From assembly GCA_016706405.1 (NCBI GenBank), contig JADJJT010000001.1, forward strand, positions 248,001-312,000: a stretch of 64,000 nucleotides of DNA. Direction: 5' to 3'. Made by a program: the position numbers and the translations under genes. Under the pieces are notes generated by a model. It was not told the DNA's origin, searched no databases, and worked only from the letters and a program-made list of their open reading frames with translations. Shown here in pieces: positions 36,463 to 46,467 of the stretch. Position 1 is the stretch's first letter. Each line of letters begins with the position of its first letter. This DNA comes from Sphingobacteriales bacterium (lineage in GTDB: Bacteria > Bacteroidota > Bacteroidia > Chitinophagales > UBA2359).

Positions 36463-39400
36463 ATGCACCACACCATACTCTTTACCATTATACCACGCGG
36501 TATTACTACAAATTCAAGCACCCTGCCTGTTTCAATAACTGTTACACCCCGTTTATTTGACGGCAAATATTTAGGCAAATTCCCCGATTGGTTAAATTGG
36601 GCACAACATATTAAACAAAACGGGCTAAGCTTTGTAATTAAAGCCCAAAACGAATATTTTGAAGCGCAGGTAAACACCGAACCACTACAACCCGAACTAT
36701 GGGAAAAACTTTTTAATGCCCATACCCCCGTAACACCGTACGAATTTCAAGATTACAGCGACCGAAATGTTTACTCGTATCCGGTTCGTAACGCTTTATC
36801 TATTATTAAAAACACCTACCAACAAGCAGCCGTTAGCTTGGCTTTACCCATTGATGACGACAATAAAGGGCAAAGAAAAGAAGGTGGTTTGCGTTTAGTA
36901 TTAGATAAACTGTTAGGCAATTATCTCCCCGATCCGGAAATAAAACACAAGCGAGAGTACTTTGCCGTCAGTACTAAGGATATTGATAGCACAAGCATAA
37001 AGGATATTGGTAAGGAACATGTTTATACTAAATCAGCCCAACTCCAAAAGGAAGATTTAACCGCCGACGGACTACTAAAACCGTCCGCTATTGCCGAAAC
37101 TAAACAAAAAGAAACACTCAACGCTTTTGCCGCATTTCAAGGAATGCCACAACCCGAACAAGAACGCTATAAACCACTAACCAAAGAAGCCCAAGATTTT
37201 GAAAAAACTTTCGATTTTCATCAGGCAATTGCCTCCCTGCAAGATTACCCCGCCTTGCAACGCGCCTTGGGCTTGGTTTTCGATATCGAAATCCCGGAAC
37301 ATTTAATTCCAACCACTGCAAATACTTTGGCAACAATGTGTGTGTATAAAGTTATGCCAGGGTGGGGCTGGGAAGTAGAACCCGAAGTGCCCGAACTTCA
37401 TACCGCCTATTGGTATTTTAAACAAAACAAAGAATCTTATTTTTTAACCGCCGTTGATATTAGCCGTAAAAATTTAGGCGTTGGACTATTACATTTAAAC
37501 CCCATGCAGTTTGGTATTGCCCAAATAGATGTTGATGGTGGCTTGCACAAACTTATACAGCAAGCCGAGTCGTTCCGCTCCGGAGATATTGAACACGGTT
37601 TGCACCAAACCCTTTTTGATAATACGGCTACGTTGCCAAGTTTGCGCTCGGGGGGTATTTCGTTGTTTGCCGATGAACGCGCTTTACAACTGCTTACAAA
37701 AATTACCCAAACCAACCAACATCAGCAAGACCTAACTACGCAAGGCAGTACCAATATTTTTTATGCCCAAGACCTTTTTAAAGGATACCGATTTGATATC
37801 TGGGACGATTTTACAAAAAAATGGCAATCCTTACATCAACGAAACGAGATATACACTTTTGGCGAAACCCCCAATCAACAATTACAATACAAAGCTATTG
37901 ATCAAGAAGGCTACGTGCAACTATCGGCTACAAGCTCGGTGGTTGAAGCCGACAAGCAGGCATTTTATCTTCACGAAGCAATAATGCGCTGGGCCGGATG
38001 GAGTTTAAGCGTGCCATTTCCGAGTTTAGCTTTAAACAGCAGTGCCGACCCTAAAAAAGTCTTAGACCCGGAAGAGAAAAACGAAATGGCCACTACTTTT
38101 AAAATGCAGCCCCAGTTTTCGGTGGTGCCAGGTAGTTTGCCCGCTTTGCGTTTTGGACGAAGATACAAACTACGCGCCCGCTTGGTAGATATTGCCGGCA
38201 ATAGCCTGCCCTTTGACCACCCGTTAACCACACAGTTTGCCAATATTTTTGCTACCCCAACTTTAAAAAATGCGTTGCCTTATTTGCGTTTCGAGCCAAT
38301 TGATGCCCCTATTGTGGTTGTGCGCAAGGCCGAAGCTATTACGGGGGCAGGCTCGAAGTTGCTACGCATTGTAATACGCAGCTTTAACGACAGCCCCGAA
38401 AAAGACACAACAGTTGCCCCCGATTTAACCGCTAACGACAGGCTAATTTTACCCCCCCGAACAAGCGTTGAGGTAGGCGAACGTTTGGGTATGTTTGACG
38501 ACCTTGTTACCGGCAAACTGCGCGCTGATGCTCAACTATATCAACTGTTGGCCACCCGCGATGGTGCCGAACTAAAAACTAAAAGAGTGAAAATAAACGG
38601 AGAGAGAAAACAAATTCCTTTTGAAGCCAACCCTATCATAAACGAATTGCCCTATTTGCCCGACATAATGGCACGCGGAGCCGCTTTCCGGAACCTGCCA
38701 GGCGCACCCGAATCTACTATTGGCAAATCAGATGAAGCACCACCAACAAGCGAAAACCCTATTCCCTATCAAATTTTATCCGGAGCCAACCCACGCAAAG
38801 GCTCGGCCACACTAATTTCATATAAAAACACCGCCGACTGGAAAAACAACACCCTTCCGTTCCGTATTGCTTTAAACGAAGGCAACCAAGCACCCTCATG
38901 GGATGAAAACAACCGCCTACTTACGGTTTATTTACCCAAGGGGCAACTAACCCGCAGCCTTGTAAGTAGTTATGCCCTGCCCACCGACCTTGAAAAAATG
39001 GGTATATGGCACTGGCTTAAATCGTATATTAACGATTTAACCATAAATAGCCCCGAAAATACTACCTTGAACAACAAAATTTCGATGGATAAAATTGAGC
39101 ATATACTTCAACGCTGTGTTGAAGGAGGTCATTGGATGCTAACCCCGCCGCAGTTCATTACTTTTGTTCATGCTGTGCAACAACCCATTGGCACACCAAG
39201 TTTTGAGCAGTTACCCCTTTGTATTAATGACGGGCATCGTTATATTAATATCAATAAAGATGATGCTCATATTCTTTCCGGAAAAGCAAACCCCGTTTTA
39301 TATGCCTGGCGCGAAATGGGGGCAACCGATTTATCGTTAGTGGGCGGCTTAAAACTACATTTGCAAAGCAGTGCCAAAGTTGAGATTTATGCTACATGGA

Positions 39401-40779
39401 CAGACCCCATTGATAACCCAAGCAATGCAGCACCTACAACGGAAGTATTTAATGATATAGCCGATGAAATACCTTTGCAAGAGATTGAAGAAGAAGAATA
39501 TATAAATAACGCAGCCATACCCACGCGACGCGTTGGGTATTTATTGCCCAACGAAGATTTAATAATTTGGGCTAAAGAACATTACTATTTGAAACATTAC
39601 CAAAAAAATGAAATGCCTTTCAAGTTTTACTATTCGGCTACACCACAGCACCAACTAAACGATACCAAACACCATTTAATTACCTACACCGCTAAAGCTG
39701 CTTCGCGTTTTAAAGAGTATTTTGAAAACGCCGACCCCAACGATAAAAACTTTTTTACCCGCACAAGCGCACCCGTTACCATTCACGTTCCGGCTACATC
39801 ACGCCCGGTGCTTCCTCAAATTTTATATATCATACCTACTTTTGGGTGGCAACGCCAGTTCGACACCGATACCAAACGTAGTGTTAGGTTTGGTGGCGGT
39901 TTACGCATCTATTTAGACCGCCCTTGGTTTTCATCGGGGGCTGATGAATTGCTGGGCATTGTTCATAATTCGGGAATTTTGCCTACCGCCGAAAACTTAG
40001 AAACTTATAAGCCTTTTATTACACAATGGGGGGGCGACCCGGTATTTACTGCCGTTAATAATTTTTACAGCTTACCAAGCCAAACACATTTTGTAAACTC
40101 GCACACAACCGAAAATGATTTGTATTTGGAGGAATTAGCAACAAAAAACCTAAACCAAACGGTAAACGTATCGGCTTACCAGCCACAGTACGACGAAACC
40201 CGCCAACTTTGGTATTGCGACATTACTGTTGATGTGCTTAGTGCCTATATGCCTTTTATTAGACTGGCATTGGCAAGGTATCAGCCTTACGCCCTACCCC
40301 AAGCTAAACTTTCGCAAGTAGTTATAGCCGAGTTTATACAAGTAATACCTAATCGCTCGTTGGTATTAATTAAAGACTCGTTTAATACAAACCTTACCCA
40401 TTTTACTCTTTCGGGGGTTGCCCCCGATGGGCCTGTGCCTAACAAATCAAAACTAGTAACTAAAAAATTAAACTTCCCGCATCAATTGTTTGTTTCACTA
40501 CAAAAATATAACCCCAATTTAACCGGCGAACTTGCTTGGGAAGATGCCCCTGCCTCTGATGGTATAGTTGTTGTAGAAACACCGATAAAAGCAGATGCAA
40601 GTTTTGAAGGTGTAAAAATATGGAAAGGTAGTGTAAATATTTCGGGCAATCTAAGTAATAATTACAGGCTGGTTTTTGAAGAACGAGTTTACCACGAAGG
40701 CGAACCAGTTTTAAACAGTAAAGGCGAGTTGGAATATCCAAGCCGAACTGTTTATTTAGAAACCATACCTTTGATGTAA
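36463..40779 (+). CDS. Giant protein of unknown function (1438 aa), cassette gene 2
   Basis: This 1438-residue protein has no signal peptide, membrane helix or named domain that I recognise. The N-terminal 100 residues (ITVTPRLFDGKYLGKFPDWL) are followed by a long mixed alpha/beta region. Distinct pieces include YKVMPGWGWEVEPEVPELHT near residue 293, a Trp/Pro-rich stretch (EAIMRWAGWSLSVPFPSLAL, about 505-525), RRYKLRARLVDIAGNSLPFD near 566, and LYIIPTFGWQRQFDTD, then GGGLRIYLDRPWFSSGADELLG near 1125-1165. It lies 81 bp after cassette gene 1. A 14-bp perfect hairpin follows 65 bp downstream. The pair probably works together as a large assembly, which is inference from size and linkage only. 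Confidence 0.75.
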   Translation: MHHTILFTIIPRGITTNSSTLPVSITVTPRLFDGKYLGKFPDWLNWAQHIKQNGLSFVIKAQNEYFEAQVNTEPLQPELWEKLFNAHTPVTPYEFQDYSDRNVYSYPVRNALSIIKNTYQQAAVSLALPIDDDNKGQRKEGGLRLVLDKLLGNYLPDPEIKHKREYFAVSTKDIDSTSIKDIGKEHVYTKSAQLQKEDLTADGLLKPSAIAETKQKETLNAFAAFQGMPQPEQERYKPLTKEAQDFEKTFDFHQAIASLQDYPALQRALGLVFDIEIPEHLIPTTANTLATMCVYKVMPGWGWEVEPEVPELHTAYWYFKQNKESYFLTAVDISRKNLGVGLLHLNPMQFGIAQIDVDGGLHKLIQQAESFRSGDIEHGLHQTLFDNTATLPSLRSGGISLFADERALQLLTKITQTNQHQQDLTTQGSTNIFYAQDLFKGYRFDIWDDFTKKWQSLHQRNEIYTFGETPNQQLQYKAIDQEGYVQLSATSSVVEADKQAFYLHEAIMRWAGWSLSVPFPSLALNSSADPKKVLDPEEKNEMATTFKMQPQFSVVPGSLPALRFGRRYKLRARLVDIAGNSLPFDHPLTTQFANIFATPTLKNALPYLRFEPIDAPIVVVRKAEAITGAGSKLLRIVIRSFNDSPEKDTTVAPDLTANDRLILPPRTSVEVGERLGMFDDLVTGKLRADAQLYQLLATRDGAELKTKRVKINGERKQIPFEANPIINELPYLPDIMARGAAFRNLPGAPESTIGKSDEAPPTSENPIPYQILSGANPRKGSATLISYKNTADWKNNTLPFRIALNEGNQAPSWDENNRLLTVYLPKGQLTRSLVSSYALPTDLEKMGIWHWLKSYINDLTINSPENTTLNNKISMDKIEHILQRCVEGGHWMLTPPQFITFVHAVQQPIGTPSFEQLPLCINDGHRYININKDDAHILSGKANPVLYAWREMGATDLSLVGGLKLHLQSSAKVEIYATWTDPIDNPSNAAPTTEVFNDIADEIPLQEIEEEEYINNAAIPTRRVGYLLPNEDLIIWAKEHYYLKHYQKNEMPFKFYYSATPQHQLNDTKHHLITYTAKAASRFKEYFENADPNDKNFFTRTSAPVTIHVPATSRPVLPQILYIIPTFGWQRQFDTDTKRSVRFGGGLRIYLDRPWFSSGADELLGIVHNSGILPTAENLETYKPFITQWGGDPVFTAVNNFYSLPSQTHFVNSHTTENDLYLEELATKNLNQTVNVSAYQPQYDETRQLWYCDITVDVLSAYMPFIRLALARYQPYALPQAKLSQVVIAEFIQVIPNRSLVLIKDSFNTNLTHFTLSGVAPDGPVPNKSKLVTKKLNFPHQLFVSLQKYNPNLTGELAWEDAPASDGIVVVETPIKADASFEGVKIWKGSVNISGNLSNNYRLVFEERVYHEGEPVLNSKGELEYPSRTVYLETIPLM

Positions 40780-40843
40780 AACTTAAAAACCCCACTTTAA
40801 TTGAGCAATCATTAATTGATTTAAGACGCTTATTGGCTTTTTT

Positions 40844-40880
40844 CTATTTGTTCCGGAAAAATATTCTCCGGAACAAATAG
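40844..40880 (+). terminator. Perfect 14-bp hairpin ending the giant-protein cassette
   Basis: CTATTTGTTCCGGA (40844-40857) and its exact complement (40867-40880) with a 9-base loop. Both arms end in the TCCGGA palindrome. It lies 65 bp after the stop. A T run is not obvious, so it may act by stabilising the 3' end rather than by classical termination. The rest of 40881-41120 shows no gene. Confidence 0.65.
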
Positions 40881-41123
40881 AATATTGTGTCTATAAATTT
40901 AAAACCGCCGCCCTGTAAGTTGCTGTTCTAATATCCGGCAAAAAATATGCCCACCTTGGTTTATCTTGTAGTTTCCGAGGGTAACCATTGCTGATCAAAC
41001 AGCCAAACTCTTTGCTGATATTGACTTATGAAGCTGCCTTATGAGCTAAAGATAATCAAGATAAAATAAAACATCGCGCTTAAAAAATAAAGTGCAAAGC
41101 AAACCTTGTTCCCTATTTTTTGT

Positions 41124-41154
41124 TTTGCACAGGTAAGCATTATTAAGTAATTTT
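41124..41154 (+). promoter_or_regulatory. Promoter of the secreted TPR gene
   Basis: TTG at 41124-41126, 20 bases, then TAATTTTG at 41147-41154, a full match to the Bacteroidota consensus, with the ATG at 41189 about 35 bp downstream. Confidence 0.7.
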
Positions 41155-41188
41155 GCCTGCTTTTACGACCTAACTTTATTTAAAATTA

Positions 41189-43081
41189 ATGTTTAACTTT
41201 GCAAGGACGCTGCTGGCAATCGCACTAATAATAACAATAACAACAATGGTGGGCAGTGTTGTTGGCGGCAATAATAGCCTGTTTGCCCAAAATATTGCTA
41301 CGCAATTTAACAACAGTGGCCTGCAAAAAGTAGCCCAAAAAGATTATACCGGTGCCTTAGACGATTTTACCAAAGCCATTGAGGCCGACCCCAATTACGC
41401 CCAAGCCTATTACAACAGGGGCAACGCATATTTTGACCTGAGCAACCTTACCTCGGCCATTGGCGATTACGGCAAAGCACTTACTCTTGACCCCAAATAC
41501 AAAGAAGCCCTAAACAATATTGGTTTGGCCTATTACCAAACCGGGCAAATTGAGCAGGCTAATGCTTACTACGAGCAGGCTTTACAATTAGACCCCCGCT
41601 ACGACAAAGCTTTATGTAATAAGGCCGACCTGCTGCTGCGGCAAAAAAATTATCCGGATGCTTTAGCTAATTACCAGGCAGCTATAGCTATAAATCCCAA
41701 TTTTGCCAACGCACATTTAGGCTTAGGTATTGCTAATTATCAGCTTAAAAACTACGCTGCCGCCCTCGATAATTTTAATACTGCCGAGCGTTTGGCAGCC
41801 ACCACCGCTACACCTTTGCAACGCCTGTATTTTTATCGAGGATCGGCACAACTTGCCCTTAAAAACTATACCAACGCCATAACCGACTACGACCGCGCCT
41901 TAGCCGAACAACCAAAAGATGCCGCTCAAATTTATTACTACCGGGGGCTGTGCTACCAACGCAGCCAAAAAACCGACCGCGCCATTGCCGACTACTCGCA
42001 AGCTATAAACCTACAAGCCGATTTTAACAAGGCCATTGCTGCCCGCGCTAATGCTTACTACGAAATTGGCCAATATGCCAAGGCCGAAAACGATTATACT
42101 ACCCTAATTATAAGAGACCCCAAATTAGACGAAGCATGGAATAATCGCGGCAACTGCCGTTTTAAGCAAAATAATTTTGAACCCGCCGCCGCCGACTATA
42201 CTAAAGCGCTTGAACTAAACCAACAAAACGCTAACGCATGGTATTACCGCGGCTATTGTTTTTTGCTTTGGGAGGATTACAACGCCGCACTAAACGATTT
42301 TAACCGCTGTATTGAAATTGACCCCAAAAATGCCAATGCTTACGACAAACGCGGCGATATAAAATTTAAACGAAAAGAATACAAAGCAGCCATTGCCGAC
42401 TACGACCAGGCCCTTCAACTAAATCCTAAATTTGTAACTGCATGGTATAACAGAGGCTACTCGAAGTATTTATTACAACAATATAGCTCGGCCATAACCG
42501 ATTTTGATAATTGTTTGGCACTCGACAGTAAATTTGTTGAGGCTTACAATTACCGGGGCAACTCAAAATATTTTTCCGGATTATTAGAAGAAGCCGAAGT
42601 CGATTATAATGCCGCCATAAAAATTGACCCACAATACCCTAAAGCTTACAGCAACCGCAGCATCATAAAACGCAAACTATACTTCGACTGGAGCGGCGCC
42701 TTAGACGACACCAATAAAGCCATAGAACGCAATGCGCAATTAAAACAAGCCTATGTAAACAGGGCTATTGTGTGGGCACACATGGGCCGCAACGCCGATG
42801 CCGAAGCCGATTTTAAAAGCGCCATAGAAATTGACCCCGATTATGCCGAAGGGTACGGCGCACGCGGCGAATACTATTTTAACGAAGGCCGTTTTGAAGA
42901 TGCCTTGCGCAATTTAAACCGCTCAATTGATTTAGACCCCCTAACCTCCGAAACGTATTTTTGGCGAGGTATGGCGCTGGTGAAACTTGGCCAAAAGAGC
43001 CGCGCTTGCGAAGATTTTCAGCAGGCAACTATTTTAGGTTATGGCCCGGCAGCCAGCAAATATAAAGAGACTTGCCAATAA
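41189..43081 (+). CDS. Secreted tetratricopeptide-repeat protein
   Basis: This 630-residue protein begins with a hydrophobic signal sequence (about 1-33, ending SLFAQ) and then consists of some 16-17 tandem TPR units of 34 residues, each with the A-Y-x-N-R-G and AI-x-D-Y-x-x-A-L-x-L-P patterns, for example YAQAYYNRGNAYFDLSNLTS. TPR arrays bind peptide ligands and scaffold complexes; in Bacteroidota such exported arrays often serve envelope or secretion machinery. No catalytic domain is present. The glycosyltransferase gene follows within 41 bp on the same strand and may be cotranscribed. Confidence 0.9.
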   Translation: MFNFARTLLAIALIITITTMVGSVVGGNNSLFAQNIATQFNNSGLQKVAQKDYTGALDDFTKAIEADPNYAQAYYNRGNAYFDLSNLTSAIGDYGKALTLDPKYKEALNNIGLAYYQTGQIEQANAYYEQALQLDPRYDKALCNKADLLLRQKNYPDALANYQAAIAINPNFANAHLGLGIANYQLKNYAAALDNFNTAERLAATTATPLQRLYFYRGSAQLALKNYTNAITDYDRALAEQPKDAAQIYYYRGLCYQRSQKTDRAIADYSQAINLQADFNKAIAARANAYYEIGQYAKAENDYTTLIIRDPKLDEAWNNRGNCRFKQNNFEPAAADYTKALELNQQNANAWYYRGYCFLLWEDYNAALNDFNRCIEIDPKNANAYDKRGDIKFKRKEYKAAIADYDQALQLNPKFVTAWYNRGYSKYLLQQYSSAITDFDNCLALDSKFVEAYNYRGNSKYFSGLLEEAEVDYNAAIKIDPQYPKAYSNRSIIKRKLYFDWSGALDDTNKAIERNAQLKQAYVNRAIVWAHMGRNADAEADFKSAIEIDPDYAEGYGARGEYYFNEGRFEDALRNLNRSIDLDPLTSETYFWRGMALVKLGQKSRACEDFQQATILGYGPAASKYKETCQ

Positions 43082-43122
43082 GAGGTTAATTTGTAAACAA
43101 ACAATAAAAATAAACAACAGTT

Positions 43123-44328
43123 TTGTTTTTTACTATCTTTACTACAATAGCCCTCGTTTTAGCATTTTTTTATGCCGGTATTTTGTTGTGGTATGTTTAC
43201 GGATGGGTAAAAACGCCCGAGTTTAAGCTATTACAAAACTTTGAACCCCAAACAACAATTAGTATTATTGTACCCGCCCGCAACGAAGCGGCAAATATTG
43301 TAGCTTGTTTACAGGGATTATTGGCACAAAATTACCCCAAGCATTTATTTGAAATTGTACTTATAGATGACCAGTCAGAGGATGAAACGGTTAATTTGGC
43401 AACGGCATTTTTAACGGCTAACAAGCAGCTACAGCATCCGGATAATCAGGACGGCAGAGTGCAAATTATAAAAATACCTGCTGATTTGGCAAAACCCAGT
43501 GGCAATCAATCATCCGGAGGAAAAAAAAATGCCCTAACACTTGGCATTGCCGCAGCCAAATATCATTTAATAGTTACCACCGATGCCGACTGTCAGCACC
43601 CGCCTACGTGGTTGCAATATATTGCAGGTTTTTATCAGCAGTATCAACCGCAAATGATAGCCGCACCTGTAGTGTTTAAGCCTCAAAAGGGGTTGTTTAT
43701 GGCATTTCAGACGCTCGATTTTATAGGTTTAATGCTAACAACCGCCGCCTCGTTAAAATTTAATATTGGCAATATGTGTAATGGCGCAAATTTGGCTTAC
43801 CCACGTCATTTATTTAACGCTGTTGGTGGTTTTGAGGGGCAGCACCATTTGGCATCGGGCGACGATATGTTGTTGATGGAAAAAATAAGGCAGCAACAGC
43901 CAAAGGCCAAACTATTATTTTTAAAAGCTAAACAAGCAACGGTGCAAACCAATCCAACACCAAATTTAAAACAGTTTTTTTGGCAACGTGTTCGTTGGGC
44001 TTCAAAAACAACAGCCTACCGAAATTTGCGTATACAGGTAATTTTAACCTTGGTTTGGCTTTTTAATTTTAGCATAGTGGCCGGCATGTTTGCGCTTTTA
44101 ACTGTCAACCGCCATGTTTGGATGCCTGTTTTAGCCCTGCAATTTGCCCTAAAACTATTAGCCGATACTGTATTTTTATACACCGGAGCTGCCTATTTTA
44201 ACCGAAAAAAATTATTGTGGCAATTCTTACCCGCACAAATAATGCATATTTTTTATATTGTGGTAGTGGGTGTGGCAGCAAACTTTAAAAGTTTGCCATT
44301 TGTATGGAAAGGCCGAAAAATACGCTAA
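43123..44328 (+). CDS. Membrane-associated family 2 glycosyltransferase
   Basis: This 401-residue protein has an N-terminal membrane helix, a GT2 catalytic domain and two or three C-terminal helices. Motifs are SIIVPARNEAANIVACLQGL, the nucleotide-sugar site VLIDDQSEDETV, the metal-binding DxD region TTDADCQHP, the acceptor-side GDDMLLMEKI and QRVRWASKT (a QxxRW-like motif). It probably transfers a sugar to a lipid or surface polysaccharide. The only usable start in frame appears to be TTG at 43123, 41 bp after the TPR gene stop. The donor and acceptor sugars cannot be read from the sequence. Confidence 0.88.
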   Translation: MFFTIFTTIALVLAFFYAGILLWYVYGWVKTPEFKLLQNFEPQTTISIIVPARNEAANIVACLQGLLAQNYPKHLFEIVLIDDQSEDETVNLATAFLTANKQLQHPDNQDGRVQIIKIPADLAKPSGNQSSGGKKNALTLGIAAAKYHLIVTTDADCQHPPTWLQYIAGFYQQYQPQMIAAPVVFKPQKGLFMAFQTLDFIGLMLTTAASLKFNIGNMCNGANLAYPRHLFNAVGGFEGQHHLASGDDMLLMEKIRQQQPKAKLLFLKAKQATVQTNPTPNLKQFFWQRVRWASKTTAYRNLRIQVILTLVWLFNFSIVAGMFALLTVNRHVWMPVLALQFALKLLADTVFLYTGAAYFNRKKLLWQFLPAQIMHIFYIVVVGVAANFKSLPFVWKGRKIR

Positions 44329-44453
44329 CTAAACAGCAACTAAATTAGTACTTTAACCTGTTGCACGTATTTTATCCCTAAAAAAATAAACTAATTTGCC
44401 CCAGCACTACTAATTTTGCACAAAAAACAATTAATTATTCAAATTTATTACAC

Positions 44454-46127
44454 ATGTTTAGGCGTTTATTGGGTTTAATTTGGGGCTTAATCTGGGCGCT
44501 ATCTGTTCAGGCTCAGGCTAATTTTACCATTTTTACCGATACGGTTTCGGCATTTCCTAATTTGGCAGCATTACAATCGTTTGCCCTTGCCCAGCACAAT
44601 GGCTTATGGCTTTTAGTGAGCGGGCGTACCGATGGTTTGCATCATCCATTGCCATTTGCGGCTTTTAAACCCGACCAGGCCAACGCCAATTTATGGGTCG
44701 TTGACCCTAAAAACTGGCAAGTTTGGAGTAGTGACCTTAGCAGCCTTAGCACCGATATTGCCGAGCAGTTGCAGTCCACTAACGCCCAATTTGTGCAGCG
44801 CGGCAACTATTTATACCTTGTTGGGGGGTATGGCTATAGCACATCTGCCGAAAAATTTGTTAGCTACCCCTACTTAACCGCCATTGATGTGGCAAATATA
44901 ATACCGGCAATTAAAGACCAAACGGCCAATTTAGCACCATTTTTCAGGCAAACACCACCCGACACACTGATGGCTGTATGCGGTGGGCAAATGGGCATTA
45001 TTAACAATGTATTTTATTTGGTAGGCGGGCACCGCTTCGACGGACGCTATACGCACAGCAAGGCCGGACAAGGAAGCGTGTTTTTTCAAACTTATACCAA
45101 TGCCGTAAGGCGTTTTACTATTGATGACGACGGTATTAATTTAACTATTACCTACGACACCCCATGGACGGATGAGTTGCATTTGCACCGCCGGGATTTT
45201 AATTTGGTACCCCAAATTTTTCCGGATGGCAGCTCCGGATTTACCCTGTTTTCGGGGGTTTTTCAGCCGCAAAAAATAGGCGACCAAGAACACGTTAATA
45301 TGCCCTACCTATATCCGGTCGATATTACAGCCAATGCCTACACCCCGCAACCCGGATTTAACCAGTATTTAAGTCAGTACCATAGTGCAAAAATTGCCCT
45401 TTTCGATTCGGTAGCAAATCAAATGCACACCCTGTTTTTTGGCGGCATGAGTCAGTTTGAATTTAATACCGACAACGAATTAACGCAAAATGACAGTGTG
45501 CCGTTTGTTAAAACCATAAGCCAAATAACCCGAGCCGCCAATGGCGAGCTAACCGAACTTAACCTACCCATAACCATGCCCGGTCTCCTTGGTACCAACG
45601 CCGAGTTTATACCTGCCCCCAATATAGAAAACGCTCTTGACCAGCAAGGTATAATTCAAATTCATAAACTTACCGCCGATACGGTTTTGTTAGGCTATAT
45701 TATAGGCGGTATAACAAGCCCTAAGCGAAATCCGTTTTTGCTGTTTGCCACCGAAGAAACCGCCGCCAGCGCGCAGGTACACAGGGTTTACATGCACAAA
45801 ATGCCCTATACCGGAGGGGTACAACCATTACCGGCTACTACAACAAACCGCGCCAATGTAATGACGCTGATGGCACTGCCCAACCAGTTACCCAAAGGCA
45901 GTTTGCAGCCAGTTAAAGTACAAACCAATTTGCCCGAGGCTGGTTATATTAGTTTTGTTTGGCAAAACGAACTGGGGCAAATAGTGCGTATTGATAAACA
46001 AGGAGAACGCCCCGCAGGGCTGCATGATTTTTTGTTGGATGCAAAAAATTTAGCATCCGGAAAATACGTGTTGAGCGTTACCTGTAAAGGCAAGTATTGG
46101 GCATCGGGCAAAATAATAATATGGTAA
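44454..46127 (+). CDS. Secreted Kelch/beta-propeller-like protein
   Basis: This 557-residue protein has a signal peptide (SVQAQ) and repeated Kelch-like units that carry paired glycines and aromatic residues, for example GNYLYLVGGYGYSTS, GIINNVFYLVGGHRFDGRYT and HTLFFGGMSQFEFN. The last 80 residues form a beta-sandwich segment (LPEAGYISFVWQNELGQI onward) ending KIIIW that resembles the C-terminal sorting domains of T9SS cargo without the usual terminal Lys. It is likely a surface or secreted protein with a structural or binding role. No catalytic residues are clear. It follows the glycosyltransferase gene by 125 bp. Confidence 0.7.
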   Translation: MFRRLLGLIWGLIWALSVQAQANFTIFTDTVSAFPNLAALQSFALAQHNGLWLLVSGRTDGLHHPLPFAAFKPDQANANLWVVDPKNWQVWSSDLSSLSTDIAEQLQSTNAQFVQRGNYLYLVGGYGYSTSAEKFVSYPYLTAIDVANIIPAIKDQTANLAPFFRQTPPDTLMAVCGGQMGIINNVFYLVGGHRFDGRYTHSKAGQGSVFFQTYTNAVRRFTIDDDGINLTITYDTPWTDELHLHRRDFNLVPQIFPDGSSGFTLFSGVFQPQKIGDQEHVNMPYLYPVDITANAYTPQPGFNQYLSQYHSAKIALFDSVANQMHTLFFGGMSQFEFNTDNELTQNDSVPFVKTISQITRAANGELTELNLPITMPGLLGTNAEFIPAPNIENALDQQGIIQIHKLTADTVLLGYIIGGITSPKRNPFLLFATEETAASAQVHRVYMHKMPYTGGVQPLPATTTNRANVMTLMALPNQLPKGSLQPVKVQTNLPEAGYISFVWQNELGQIVRIDKQGERPAGLHDFLLDAKNLASGKYVLSVTCKGKYWASGKIIIW

Positions 46128-46159
46128 AACACTAATAAAAAAACAAATCTGAAAATAAA

Positions 46160-46243
46160 ATGGGCTTCAAGAACATCCTCACCAAATACTGCAAAATTTC
46201 ATTCGCTGAAAGAGATAAGGGCGATAGATTTGAACGGAAATAA
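46160..46243 (+). pseudogene. Relic of a large predicted helicase/restriction protein
   Basis: A 27-codon frame starting at ATG 46160 reads MGFKNILTKYCK, then FAERDKGDRFER, and stops. The SERDKGDRFER-type start is typical of the N-terminus of large predicted helicases linked to type ISP-like restriction systems. Nothing else of that gene was seen, so this is probably the 5' stub of a deleted gene. Too short to be certain. Confidence 0.4.
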
Positions 46244-46377
46244 CCCGCAGGTAAGACCAAAATGATTTATAATAAGTATAGGAACAAAATTAGCTTATAG
46301 TATTATATCTGCAAATGTTCGATGTTTTGCTTTTTACCTTGTTTCATTATTATAAATAAAGACCACCCCTTATGAAA

Positions 46378-46409
46378 CAAAAAACCTCGCCCTTATTAAG
46401 AGCGAGGTT
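46378..46409 (-). terminator. Rho-independent terminator of the S74/T9SS gene
   Basis: AACCTCGC / GCGAGGTT stem with an 11-base loop, part of which also pairs (CTTATTAAG). On the minus strand it is followed by TTTTTTG. It lies about 60 bp beyond the stop. Confidence 0.85.
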
Positions 46410-46467
46410 GCATTTAAACGATAATCAATGTTTGTAGCTTGTGTTTTGATTGCGTTTTGTGGGTGGT

